Source: Eleusine coracana subsp. coracana (lineage: Eukaryota; Streptophyta; Magnoliopsida; Poales; Poaceae). From it: a DNA stretch of 64,000 bases. The position numbers were made by a program, and so were the translations under genes. Of this stretch, positions 33,265 through 43,999 are shown one piece after another. The notes beneath the pieces were generated by a model that made no database searches, had not been told where the DNA came from, and saw only the letters and a program-made list of their open reading frames with translations. Where the stretch lies: contig CM064429.1 in assembly GCA_032690845.1 (NCBI GenBank), positions 20,851,013 through 20,915,012 of the forward strand. Reading direction: 5' to 3'. Each line of letters starts with the position of its first letter. The stretch's first letter is position 1.

Positions 33265-33904
33265 TGATAGGTGTAGAGTGCCCGATCTTTCGGCGAGTGG
33301 AGATAACTTCGATTTGGTGGATGTTGACCCTCACGATCCGACTACGACGAGCAAGCCAAAGCGCCAATGAAATCGCTGAACCAACTTTCGGAGGATATTA
33401 ACCTTGCGGTAAACAAGATCAACCTGATCACGAGGATCAATTCTTACGCGCAATCAAAGATCGAGCAAGAATTAGAGGCGAGCAATCTGATATATTGCAC
33501 GAAGGTGGAGTTCTGAATTCACGTCGAGAGACGGATGTATAGCTAAGCTAAACTTAAAACAAAACTCGAAGATTGCAAGGGGCGCAGCCCTTGATATATA
33601 GGGGGGGGGACGAGGCATCTAGGGCCGGCTGAAGTGGAGAGGCGCGCGGTGGAGAGGGAGTCGCGTGACTTGGGCCATGTGGGCCTTCGGGCGGCATCAT
33701 CCTGGGCCGTCGTTCCTTAGCATCAAAACCGTCTTCAATTCCTAGGCTTGAGCTCTAGTGATTGGGCCCTTGTACGTCATCGTCTCGTTAGAAGATGGAT
33801 CCGTAACTCGAGGAGGCACGACGACGAGAGGTGGAGGCATGACAACTTGGTTTGGCGCGCCATCTTCCGTCGTCATTATTCGTATGTCGTTGATGTCCTC
33901 ATCA
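33265..33904 (-). repeat. 5' LTR of the CRM-like element
   Basis: 640 bp, the pair of 27139-27778. The C-terminal pol codons are present here too, which looks like a stray pol fragment until the true LTR boundary is recognised. It is followed by CAGAG (33905-33909). Confidence 0.9.
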
Positions 33905-35645
33905 CAGAGGCAAGAAGAGGACCAGGCTGGACCGAGAGTCAGAGAGAGCCAGACAGGTAGCCAAACATTTAGATGCCTTGGAAACTTCCCGCAGGACACC
34001 AGGGACACGACTAATCTTAGAGCGGACAGATGACGCTCAAGGACTCAGGAGGAGTACCAGATAGAGGGTAACCTTGGCCACAGGAGTCACTCCAGCATCA
34101 TGGTCACAGGGTACTCCAGCTTCTCGTCAGGAGAGGTCGTGAAGACCTACGGAGCAGGGATCCTCCAGGCAGCAGGAGGAGTCCGAGGAGGAGGAGAGCT
34201 CAGAGTGAGAGTCAGAGGAGGAGGGTTCCTTGCTTCAGACTTGCAGTTGTACAAGAGCACCTACGAGACCCTCGTTCCACCCCGTAGACCACAGGGAGAG
34301 ATGCTACCTTCAGATGAGATGGTTTCAGTCGCCTTTCCACCACCACACACCTCAGGTTTTGATAGAGGCCCTGCGAGACTCACTGCAGAGGCGAAGGTGG
34401 TCAGAGCGATGGTCATTAGGACTATCATTCTGAGGTCAGAGTACAGAGAGAAGTTCACACTCCTACACCAGTGGGCAGTGGCAGCCATTCTGAGGAGACA
34501 ATAGTTTGACCTTGCAGATCTTATGATTGGTGAGATGGAGGAGGTGATCTCTAAGAGAGTTGGAGGGAGACACCTAGTCTACGGGTCGTACATTTGCTAT
34601 CTTCTGATGAGACTAGGACTTGTGACTGAGGAGCAGTACGAGGCATTCCCTGAGGTGACCACCAGCTACTCACCTCGAGTCCCTAGGGGATCACAGTCAG
34701 CCTCAAGTCAGCAGACAGGAGAGGAGGAGCAGAAGTCACCGCCAGTCACTCACGAGCAAGCAGCTCATCCAGAGTCGGTGGTCCTGAGTCAGCCAGCACT
34801 GGAGCTCCACCACAGCCAGCAGGGTCAGAGACAGATCATGCAGTCTCTATAGCAGCACTTGCAGGATGCCTGGGTGACTTCATCCAGAGCTCAGCTGAGG
34901 AGAGACGATAGATCATGGAGGTGATCAGAGGTCAGACAGAGTCCAGAGGCAGTAGGTGGCACTGGTGACAACCCTTGTGACATAGATGGCAGGGCCCATG
35001 CAGAGACAGGCCAGCCAGCAGCCAGAATCTTCTACTTTCCCATAGTTTCAGCAGCTACCGACACAGCTAGGACCCTTCACTGCCATGTTGACAGCCCAGT
35101 CCAGTGGATTGTCATCACACTTAGGGGTGCTACCCACAGGGGGAGCCGAATAGACCTTCTCTCTAGCTCAGTTCTCCCTCGTGTCTGCCTTCTCCGTATC
35201 TACGTTGTTTACTTCACCGACCCACTCTTCCACTTCGCAGATGGCAGGACACTCCACCACACACCAACAGCTACCAGTCAGGAGTCTAACATTCTTAGTG
35301 GTTGTGCACACTACTCGAGCTGACTCTCAGACAACCCCAGAGACAGCTACAACTCCACCTTCTTCTGCTATAGACACTTCTCTTGTCACACCTCAGATAG
35401 CAGAGGATCTCGTCCGAGGAGGCTTCTTACAGTACGACGTGGCGGATCTCACTATTCTCCAGGCTTCGGTTGCTCAGGAGACCACTACCGTCACAACCAG
35501 TCAGGACAGAGAGTCTGAGTCACCGGTTGACCTTGAGTACTTTGAGCAGTTGGACGCTTAGGTGATGCAGGCTCAGGCAGAGCAGCAGAACCCAACACAG
35601 GAGCAGCCCAGAGCAGAGCCCACAAATGACGTCACTGCACCACTT
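33905..35645 (+). pseudogene. Extra (env-position) ORF of the SIRE-like element, main part
   Basis: Continues the ORF opened at 27081. Frames switch several times: an Arg-rich start, 34100-34504 (LYKSTYETLVPPRRPQG, FTLLHQWAVAAILRRQ), then 34523-34852 (DLMIGEMEEVI, YICYLLMRLGLVTEEQY) and a Gln/Ser-rich tail to 35561. The middle part resembles a plant retrotransposon-associated domain often annotated 'putative plant transposon protein'. It sits between pol position and PPT, where SIRE-type elements keep an env-like ORF. Function unknown. Confidence 0.55.
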
Positions 35646-35699
35646 CCTTCGACCACAAGCGCCTAGTTGTTTCTTTTTTCCTCTTTTTGGTGCTTGTTG

Positions 35700-35714
35700 C
35701 CAAAGGGGGAGAAG
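35700..35714 (+). other. Polypurine tract of the SIRE-like element
   Basis: The tract 'caaagggggagaag' follows the extra ORF, as in many plant Ty1/copia SIRE elements just before the 3' LTR. Confidence 0.6.
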
Positions 35715-36569
35715 TCATAGGTTTAGGAGGAGTGGGAGTGTGATCCTGTGCGATCGAGAGTCAGCAGCTTGTATCTAGGGGGAGCATACATGTACATTGG
35801 TTTTGAGATTTAGATACATTTGGATCTTATTTTGGTGGATTTATCGATGTTCATGGATTTTGATGAGTCATGGTTTTTCATTCGATTGTGTTTGATTCCT
35901 CATGATCTCACTTGGTTTATTTACATAAGCAGTGCTTTGTCTTTCACTATTTATCCTATATGCCTATGTATGATTCCATGATGATGATTGCTTGCTTTTA
36001 ATTCCTATGCATTGCCACGCTATCCTGGTTGCACATCATCATTCATGTCTTGCATTTCATGTCCTTATGCTTTACTTAATATTTTTCACATGACATGCAT
36101 GCATATCGTCTATAGTGTGGTTTTCTCTCGTATTCCTTTTAGCTATTGATGATGCTTGATTGAGTAGGACCTTGTTCATTCAACCGTGTCTTCACTCCTA
36201 GAGTGATTGTAGGCTCATGGACGAGAACTCCACTTTGGTGGTGGAAGGGACCGGGACTTCGGCAGGAGTGGTCCAACGAGGTGTAGGGGAAGACGCCATC
36301 CTTTCGATACCTCAGGAAAAATCATGAGCATTCCTTAACCCCTCTTTACTATTCCGCATTTGGGTGCTATAGTTGATAGGGTGACTTGTGTCTTGCATAG
36401 GCTAGTGTGATTTGCTTCCGCGCTTGCTTTCATCATGAACAGTAGCATGTGTAGGGTCTTGGCCTCCTAGAAATGTTATGTTGTAACGATTGGTAGGTTC
36501 AAGTGGTGTTAACTTGTAGTATTCGGATTGGTGGTCAGCTTACTGATTCACCCCCCCCCCCCCCCCCCC
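35715..36569 (+). mobile_element. SIRE-like 3' LTR remnant
   Basis: T-rich DNA follows the PPT. The stretch 36187-36235 repeats 23222-23270 of the presumed 5' LTR. It ends in a C-run (36551-36569) of the kind seen near the ends of such LTRs. No ORF and no clear TG...CA pair. Confidence 0.45.
36551..36569. repeat. Poly-C tract
   Basis: Nineteen C in a row, immediately after 'gattca'. Confidence 0.9.
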
Positions 36570-36599
36570 TCTCGGTATGCCTTCGGTCCTTACATGGTG

Positions 36600-37182
36600 C
36601 TTAGACGGCTCAGTAGTATTGATCACCTCGTAATCCATGGTTTGTAGAGGTAGGCAGTGGGTGGTGATAGTCCTATCTGTCCATTGTACTCCTCCACGTT
36701 CGGTTATGATGTGTGTCCAAGACGGAGTTGCCTTATGTATGCCGGGTATGAATCCGTACACAAAGTGTTGAATGCATTAGACTATGATAACCTTGCATGT
36801 AATTGTTTGACTATGTAACTATATAGGTAGACTAACATTAGAGATATAGCTCTGCTTGCCTAACTAAAACTCCCTAGTGACTTAGATCTTTATTTATTTT
36901 TAGGAATGATTGTTCTATGTGTCACACTACTCCTATCCTTTATCATACTTACCCCTGTATGAACTCTAAATACTAATACCTATCTTTATGACTACATTAT
37001 CATTAACAATCATATATTTATGTTATAACCTTCCTTTGGTAGAACTATAAATGACAAGCTGTTGGAGCAATCCAATAGTGAAATGCTACAACGGTATTAT
37101 CAGTCCGCTTGCGGATCTTACTATATTGACACTGAAGTGCATCTTTACAATTATGTCTGGTGCAACGTTAAGAAGTGCCACA
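36600..37182 (+). mobile_element. Tat-like LTR fragment, right end
   Basis: It shares 'ggtttgtagaggtag' (36640) and 'gctacaacggtat' (37086) with the LTRs at 37818-39324 and 44985-46306 and ends in GTGCCACA, directly before a PBS. The left end is not defined. It is divergent from the other two. Confidence 0.55.
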
Positions 37183-37190
37183 AGCATTTT

Positions 37191-37208
37191 TGGCGCCTAG
37201 CCGGGGAT
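37191..37208 (+). other. Primer-binding site, tRNA-Asp type
   Basis: TGGCGCCTAGCCGGGGAT, eight bases inside the LTR end. It resembles the TGGCGCC...GCCGGGGA site of plant Tat/Athila elements, complementary to tRNA-Asp. Confidence 0.65.
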
Positions 37209-37235
37209 GATTATATCGATGTAACTTAATAAACA

Positions 37236-37817
37236 TTAGCAAGTGTCAACAGGCGCCAGAGGAGGCTTCTGTAGGGATGGCTACTCCCGCAGCGGTGAAA
37301 CCTTAGTGTGGACATTTTGCAAACTGGGGAGCTCTTTAAAAGACCATGTGGTGATCTCCTGGCCTCACACCCATGGTAGTGTGGTTGGCAACAGGGAGAC
37401 TTTAGTCACCGACGGCCACCAACCTGTGGGTAAAGTTGTGCAACCTGCAGAGTGTAAAACTGTTATAACAGTCGTGCTCACAGTCAAAAGCGGCCTGGAT
37501 CCTTACATGACTAGATGGATGGTTGTGTGAATCGGGTGGGTAACCAGATTTGGATGGTATAGCCATAGGTGCTGTAGGTGGGTAACCTGTAGTGTTCTGG
37601 TATCAGTGGGTAACTCATAGATTTGCTATCGATGGGCAACCGATAGTGTTGGACAGGTGGTTAACCTATTGGACTACTTCTCACCTAGTAAAAGGATGCT
37701 TGTATAATTAGAGTCATAGGCTAAGGATACATAGTGCAGTAAACCCATGTTAAGCCTAATCCTCTTTTTAGCCTACATGTCATTACTTTCCCCCACTTGC
37801 CGAGTACTTTGTGTACT
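37236..37817 (+). mobile_element. Tekay-like LTR, plus orientation, left part
   Basis: Read in reverse complement, this matches 41700-42330 of the LTR at 41380-44725: the 'aggaggcttctg' block, 'gtgatctcctgg', 'aactctgcag'-like DNA, and the 'cccccacttgccgagtac' block just before the solo-LTR insertion. The ORF at 37243-37530 is therefore LTR sequence. Its promoter side is lost. Confidence 0.65.
37813..37817. repeat. Target-site duplication GTACT, left copy
   Basis: Same five bases as 39325-39329. Confidence 0.82.
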
Positions 37818-39324
37818 TGTTGACGGTCCTTAAATACTAAATCCGACCGTCAAATTCCTGCATAATACATATAAAATAAATAACCAATATAGTGGTAGGA
37901 GTTTATTACTAACAATTTCCACAAGTTTTGGTGAGTATGTGTTTGCAGGTATAAAAGAGCCAAAATATGCAAAAACATGAAGAAACACCCCGTCGACGGA
38001 TCACCACTGTGAAACAGCCATTTTCACCGGCCGATAGGGTCGTTTACGGCTGAAATTAGGACCCGGCCGATAGGGTTGTTTAAGGCTGAAATCAGCCACC
38101 CGGCTGATTGACCGGAATCATTGTCAGACTGATCGTTCGACCCGGCCGATTTTGCAAAACACTTCACCGTGATGCCGTTTTCTCCTCCCGGACCAAAAGT
38201 GATCAAATATGGCTAAGGAAAAGAGGCCAACATGTGGCCTAACCGGGAGAAGTCAAGAGGCGACCCAAAGGGGGTCCGCACCCGGCCAAGGCTGCCGCCC
38301 GACCTAGGTTGGCCACCCAGGGTTGCCAACCCATGAGGCCTACCGCCCGCCAAATGAAGAGTCGGTGGAAACCGAACAAATGACCAACTTCGAGACAAAA
38401 TCCAAGCCATCCAAGAGAAGTCGGTCGCGAACCGACACGATCCAAGGGCCGCCCGGCCTGGGCTGCCGCCCGACGGTGCATGCCGCCCAGCACACGTGGC
38501 CGCCCGGCCTTGCCCGCCGCCCGGCAGACCGACTTTGGCCTACCGACTCGCCTTCACCTACAAGTATCCCCCTATCCATTGCCACCTATAAATAGAGGGG
38601 GAATTCGGCATGAACAATACAACACACAAGAAGAGAATTTAGACCTCCATTTCAAAGGCTTTAGCACTGCCAAAGTGTTTAGAAAATAGGGAGAGAGTGA
38701 GGGAGAGTTCGGGGAAGCGTCAAGTTTGTCGGTGATCTTCCCCATGCTTGTACCTTGACGGATGCTTTCTTTTTCAAGTAAGTGTTCATGTTTCCTTTTT
38801 GGTATTTAAGTTTCTTATTTAAGTAAGTTCTTTCCTTTATTGCTTACGGATTCATCGCTCTATTTAATTAGAGTATCTTAGACTTCTATAAGCATGAATC
38901 CGAGACTAGGATAGTAATCAATAGTGTAGACATGGTTCTAGGCTAGAGGTTACCTTTGTTTGCCGCGTGCCCCCCGGTTTGTAGAGGTAGTCGGTAGGTG
39001 GTGATAGCTCTATCCGGCCTTAGTAATCCTCCATGTTCGGGTATGCCGTAGAGCTGTTTGCCGGAGTCACCTATGGATGCAGGGGTAAGCCGATGCCCGA
39101 AGTAAGCAGTAGAGACCGAAGCTATCTTATTATAGGATTCTTGACCATAGGAATCCTCTCTACCCTTTGCCTACCATATTCTGGTTGTTCTTGGACGGAT
39201 TATTATAGGAGATTAGATACACATGTTCCCTGTGAATTCGATACCTTGGAATACTCTTAGGTGAAGTGCTACAACGGTATCTGTGCGCTTGCGGATTTAT
39301 CTGTGATCGTAAGAAATACCAACA
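37818..39324 (+). mobile_element. Tat-like solo LTR
   Basis: 1507 bp, TGTTGACGG to ACCAACA, flanked by GTACT on both sides with the surrounding LTR continuous across it, so the internal part was removed by LTR-LTR recombination. It has two copies of a ~41-bp 'ccgatagggtcg..ggctgaaat' repeat (38030-38100), proline-coding GC-rich repeats (38280-38520) and a TATAAATA box. The ORFs at 38323-38689 are not genes. Confidence 0.85.
38587..38594 (+). promoter_or_regulatory. TATA box of the Tat-like LTR
   Basis: TATAAATA in 'cacctataaatagaggggg'; the related LTR has TATATATA at the same place (45577). Confidence 0.7.
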
Positions 39325-39329
39325 GTACT

Positions 39330-39629
39330 CAGGCGTTATAGTTTTCCTGTGTTGTTGCTGCTATTACTGCTCAGAAGACAAGGGCAATATGAACTACATT
39401 GGCGAGGACTACTACGACTAGGATTGCGACCCCCGGTTGACTGCCTGTGGTGTTACAGAGCCTTCCGCTGTCTTGTTTTTCAGACTATATAATAATGGTA
39501 TGATGTAATAATGATATTATAATGGCATTGGTTGTACTGTTACTTCACTTTTGTCTTGTGTACAGGAAAACTTGATCCTAGGCATGCATACAGATGTATT
39601 CAGTTTTGGTCTTAATACCGGGTGTGACA
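39330..39629 (+). mobile_element. Tekay-like LTR, plus orientation, right end
   Basis: Continuation of 37236-37817. It ends ACCGGGTGTGACA, the reverse complement of the TGTCACACCCGGT start seen at 41380 and 63159. The last 80 bases match 63159-63240 in reverse complement ('aaacttgatcctaggcatgc'). Confidence 0.75.
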
Positions 39630-40256
39630 AGAGGAGAGGAGAGGAGAGGAGGTCGAGCTACAAATGGCAAGTGGCCAACTCAGGCGCAACGACGATAAGG
39701 ATTTATAGGGCGCGAAATGGGGGCTAGAACCCTAGCTCTTATCTGGCGCTCATGCCTCGCCTCCTGCCTCCTCGCCGCGCGCTGGTGAGGATGAACATGC
39801 GTCAAATGGCATGAACTGGAGACTGTAACCCTAGCTATTCCCGTGTGCATGCGCCTCAGGCTGTCTCCAATGCTGGCGACCTAGTTTGGAGATCCAAAAT
39901 GCCGAATGGGTCTCCGGTGGCTTGAAGGGGCAGGATGCAATGAAACCTGTTTCCAACGGAGGTCCTAAAAGACAATGACCCATTTAGTGCGGCAAGAAGT
40001 AGTGCCAAGTTCTGTTTCCTGCTTTTTGCTGCCGCGCACGACTCTGCTCAACCCGGCAGACGACGCGCATTCTTGACAGCGCCATTACTCTGCTAGCCGC
40101 CTGGTTCATTTTTCTTCTTTTCTCCTGCACCGCTTTTAGTCTGCAGGTCTTCAATCGGTTGTCTTTTGTTTATTTTTATAGAAGTATACTAAGGATTTAA
40201 CCAGCTATTTTTATTCAGCTATGGCATTTAAATACTATAGAAACACTTGTTGTGGA
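39630..40256 (+). other. Possible 5' end of a PIF/Harbinger element
   Basis: A GGA-rich stretch (39630-39650), non-coding GC-mixed DNA, then at 39852 'ggctgtctccaatgc', which resembles the terminus of some grass PIF/Harbinger families as I remember them. It is in front of a transposase-like start at 40257. No matching inverted end was found, so the boundary is tentative. Confidence 0.35.
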
Positions 40257-40362
40257 TCTGCAGCAGCATCAATGCATAGAGATGAAGAGATTGAGGCATG
40301 TGCTATTGTTATTGCAATGTTGAGGAAAAAGCGATGTTGGGGAGGTTCTATTGTAGGCCACC
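40257..40362 (+). pseudogene. PIF/Harbinger transposase N-terminus, first piece
   Basis: The frame around the ATG at 40274 reads MHRDEEIEACAIVIAMLRKKRCWGG and then SIVGH, the style of plant PIF/Harbinger (ALP1-like) transposase N-termini. It is cut at the CCACC duplication by the deleted Tekay-like element and resumes at 44726. Confidence 0.5.
40358..40362. repeat. Target-site duplication CCACC, left copy
   Basis: Identical to 44726-44730; it delimits the insertion 40363-44725. Confidence 0.82.
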
Positions 40363-40613
40363 TGTCACACCTAGTTTCAAGGACAAAACCAGATACTTAG
40401 TATATATGTGGCCAGGACAAGTTTCACACATATCGACAGTAAAAGTGAATAACAGTATAACCAATGTCATTATTATAACATACCATTATTACATAAGTAA
40501 TTGTCTTTAAAGACTAAAAGCGACTCTATCGTAGAATAACAGCAGAAGACACCATAACGCCACAGGCAATCGACCGGGGGGCACACTCGCCTAGTAGTAA
40601 TCCTCGTCAATGT

Positions 40614-41379
40614 TGGTGTGATGCTAGAAGTTGTGTGTTGCCTCTTCCGTATGGAAATCCCACTCTTACGATTGTTATTTATAGCTGGCAGCGACAAGGG
40701 TGAACTATCTTGATTATTGGCTTTCACATCTTGTCGAATTGGTTGGGTTATAAGTGACTAGGAAAGAATGGAATGATCGAAGTAAGAGAGAAAGGAATAG
40801 AGAGAAACGATAACCCCAACTAAACTAAAACTAGCTATAACTAATGATGCGATAACAAAGCTAAGCGCTTTGCACGCACACCAACACTGAATCAAAGATC
40901 CAATTCAAACATAGCACACCACAAGCAACATAAAGCATACAATTAGCAACGTTCTATAATGTGATTATCCTTCTAAAATGAAAAGGATTCCAAATCACGA
41001 TCCTAGAGGAGGTCCTTCTTCATGTTGACGTAGAATGATCTGGTGCCCCTTTTTTCCTGGGGAGTCTTCAACTTTGACTTTTTGGATCTTCATCTTTATA
41101 CTAATCAGAACCAACTTGTTGAATCTTCTATACCATTCATCTTGTTCATGATAGCGTAAGTCGGCCAAACTAATATTTTTAAAGGGATAAAGGAAATAGT
41201 AAAAATATCATTTTGTCCATCATTTGAGAATAGGCAAGTAAAGAGAAAATAAGAAGAAAAGATATAGAGATTTTGTAGAAGTAAAAGTTTTGAAATACTA
41301 GTTTTGAAAATAGAACCTATGTCACAACCATTCTATCTAGGCTTGCGTCCTACGATCGACACGGCTCTGATACCACTTC
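40614..41379 (-). mobile_element. Residual internal leader of the deleted element, with PBS
   Basis: Non-coding DNA between the truncated left LTR and the right LTR. Its right end carries the minus-strand PBS TGGTATCAGAGC at 41364-41375, four bases inside the LTR. No ORF with recognisable content. Confidence 0.7.
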
Positions 41380-41867
41380 TGTCACACCCGGTTTCAAGGA
41401 CAAAACCACATGCTTAGTATATGTGTGCCCAGGACAAGTTTCACACATATCGACAGTAAAAATGAATAATAGTATAACCAATGTCATTATTATAACATAC
41501 CATTATTACATAAGTAATTGTCTTTAAGGACTAAAAGTGACTCTCTCGTAGAATAACAGTGGAAGACACCATAACGCCACAGGCAATCGACTAGGGGCAT
41601 GCCCGCCTAGTAGTAATCCTCGTCAATGTAGTCCATCTCTCTAGCTTCTGAGCAGCAGTTTATAGTACAACAACAAAGGGAAATAGCAAGGGTGAGCACA
41701 TGCCATACTCAGCAAGTGGGGGAAAATATGACTTGCAGACTTAGTAGAAGAAAGGCTAATCACAGTGGTTCATTTGCATAAATGAGCACTACACCTAAGA
41801 CCATTTGAATAACACTCCTATTACTAGGTGAAAAGTTCCCACAAGTTATCTCATATATCCGACACTA

Positions 41868-42003
41868 CAGGTTACACCGCCTGTAGCCAACCATGGGTTA
41901 CACCGCCCATAAGACACCACACTACAGGTTACACCGCCTGTAGCAAGCCATGGGTTACACCGCCCACATGACATCACACTACAGGTTACACCGCCTGTAG
42001 CAA
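41868..42003. repeat. Tandem ~57-bp repeat of two alternating hairpins
   Basis: About 2.5 copies of a unit containing CTACAGG-ttacaccg-CCTGTAG and then ATGGG-ttacaccg-CCCAT. The stems differ but the eight-base loop is the same in both hairpins. It lies inside the LTR. Confidence 0.8.
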
Positions 42004-43229
42004 ACTAAACCTGGCTACCCACCAAGTCCACCCATCATCAACCCCTCTAATCGTGTGAAAGGTCCATGCCGCTCATGACCGTGAGCACGGCTGTTATAAA
42101 AGTTTGAAACTCTGCAGAGGTTGCACAACTTTACCCATAGGTTGGTGATTTCATCACTATGCAGTGACTAGAGAGTCTCCATGTTGTCCAATTCACACTA
42201 CCTTAGGTGTGAAACCAGGAGATCACCACAAGGTCTTTCAAAGAGCTCCCCAGCTTGCAAACAGCCCACGCTAAGGTTTCACTGCTGCGGATTTAAAACC
42301 ATTCCACAGAAGCCCCCTCTGACACCGTGGCTAGGAGTAAAACCGTCCATCACTTGAGGCTGAAAGTAAAACCGTTTCGTCCTCATCCCTCGATTGCTAG
42401 CAAAACTGAGAAGACATCTTGATACTCAACCAAGCCTACCCATATTAGCCCTGTGCTTTGCGCTATTTTCATGGTTACACGTTCCACGAACCTACCCTTG
42501 TGATCCCAAGCAGGTACCACCACAATCCCACAGTACTATACCGAGTACATGTGTATACCCGCATCATCCTCACCATCCTCCTGCTTGGATCACCTAGGTT
42601 CCATGTTGCTAAAAAGGATTACCCATCCCTCATGATTATGTTCAAATGAGCCATTAATCAAGATTAACATTAGACACTTCTATTCCCGACATAGCAAACT
42701 AAGCATGACGTACCCATACTAATACACTACACCAAAACTCAGGCAACAAGGAATAACATGGAACAAGATAATAATACGCATGCATAAAGATAGAGAGGAA
42801 TGTAAAACATAGGTTCAAAATGCATTAAGAACACTTGCCTGGTTCCCCTTGTTGCTGCTCAAAGTCTTCAAGATGGAGATCTTGAAAGTTCTCTAATTGC
42901 GGTTCGTCTACTCAACGTCACACCGGAAAGACAAGCATACAAACAAACTAAGAAACACACACCACACAGTACCAAAAACTAATGAAAGCACTACTATAAA
43001 ATAGTACGCATGACTACGATCGCGTGAGCATAAGAATCGCCTCAATCCGAGTTGCGAGTGAAAAGTAATGAAGGTTTAAAGTTCTAGGGTTAAAATAGTA
43101 AAATCAAAAAATTATTCTACGACTTGGTGCAAGAATTTCTCCGTTCCGAGCTACGGTTGAAAAGTTATGAAGATTTGAAGTTTTAAGATTTAAAACATTA
43201 AAAGCAGAAATGTTAGGGACTTATTTGTA

Positions 43230-43640
43230 ATTTATAATAAGTACAGGGACTAAATTGTAAAAATATATAGCCAAAAATATAATTTAAGAAAAATTAAAGG
43301 ACTAAAATGTAATTTTAGAAAAGGTCAGGGGCTTAAGTGTAAAAGTTATAGGACCAAAATATAATTATAAACAAGTACAAGGGTGTTTGTGTTAAATTCA
43401 GGGCTAAAGTATAATTAAAAATATATACAAGGGTGTTTTTATAAAAATACAGGGGTAAAATATAATTTAGGAAAAGTGTAGGGTCTTTCCTGTAAAAATA
43501 CAGTGTTGAAAATAATTATATAAAAACTCAGAGTTCTAAATATAATTTTGTACAGGTTCTGCAAAATTTTCAAGATTTAAATATAATTAAAATAAAGATC
43601 AGGAGCCTAAGCACAAAACTGATGTCAACTGATAATTAAA
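43230..43640. repeat. Degenerate periodic AT-rich repeat in LTR
   Basis: Repeated words of the form 'aggg(g)-ctaaa-rtgtaa-tttag-aaaa' at irregular spacing of about 35-60 bp. The same kind of block appears inverted at 16680-17010. Confidence 0.6.
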
Positions 43641-43987
43641 GGAATTAAATTAAACCCTAAAATTCATAGACCGGGTCCATAGGGCCTGTGGACCGGGGTT
43701 GACCCATGGTCCACGGGTCCACCATGGACCACTAGCGGCGGCGGCCATTGGTGCCCTCGCGGAGCTCGCCGCGGTGGATCAACGGTGTGCGGGACGCGAC
43801 GAGGAGGGGAGCGGGGAAGGTGACGCGGGGAGGAGAGCTCACCGGGGTCGCGCGGCAGTCGGAGGGGGGCCAAGGCGGCGGCTTCCGGCGAGCGGCAGCG
43901 AGGCGTGGGAGCAAGGCGGGCGGCGGCGCAGGGTGGAGGCAGGCGGCGGGCCGGGGAGGCTGAAGGGGGGCATGTGCACGTGACCCG

Positions 43988-43999
43988 CCCTATTTATAG
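43988..43999 (-). promoter_or_regulatory. TATA box of the Tekay-like LTR
   Basis: Minus strand CCTATAAATAGG within the GC-rich U3, in the direction of the element. Confidence 0.6.

Larger units (their letters stand above)
27139..33904 (-). mobile_element. Complete CRM-like Ty3-gypsy retrotransposon
   Basis: A 6.8 kb element with 640-bp LTRs, PBS, PPT, gag and pol on the minus strand. The LTR starts TGATGAGGACATC and the pol frame ends inside the 3' LTR; both are, as I recall, traits of the centromeric retrotransposon (CRM) clade. By eye the two LTRs differ at some 20-25 positions out of 640, so the insertion is fairly recent. It has one gag frameshift and two pol stops, so it is defective, though far better preserved than its surroundings. 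Confidence 0.88.

Noticed and set aside
33703..33904. Stray pol C-terminal fragment beyond the CRM 5' LTR
   Set aside because: At first it looked like a second truncated element. The CAGAG duplication at 33905 and the PPT at 27779 show that these codons are part of a 640-bp LTR.
36591..36606. 'tggtgcttagacgg' as a Ty1/copia PBS after the C-run
   Set aside because: Too different from TGGTATCAGAGC and not adjacent to a clear CA terminus.
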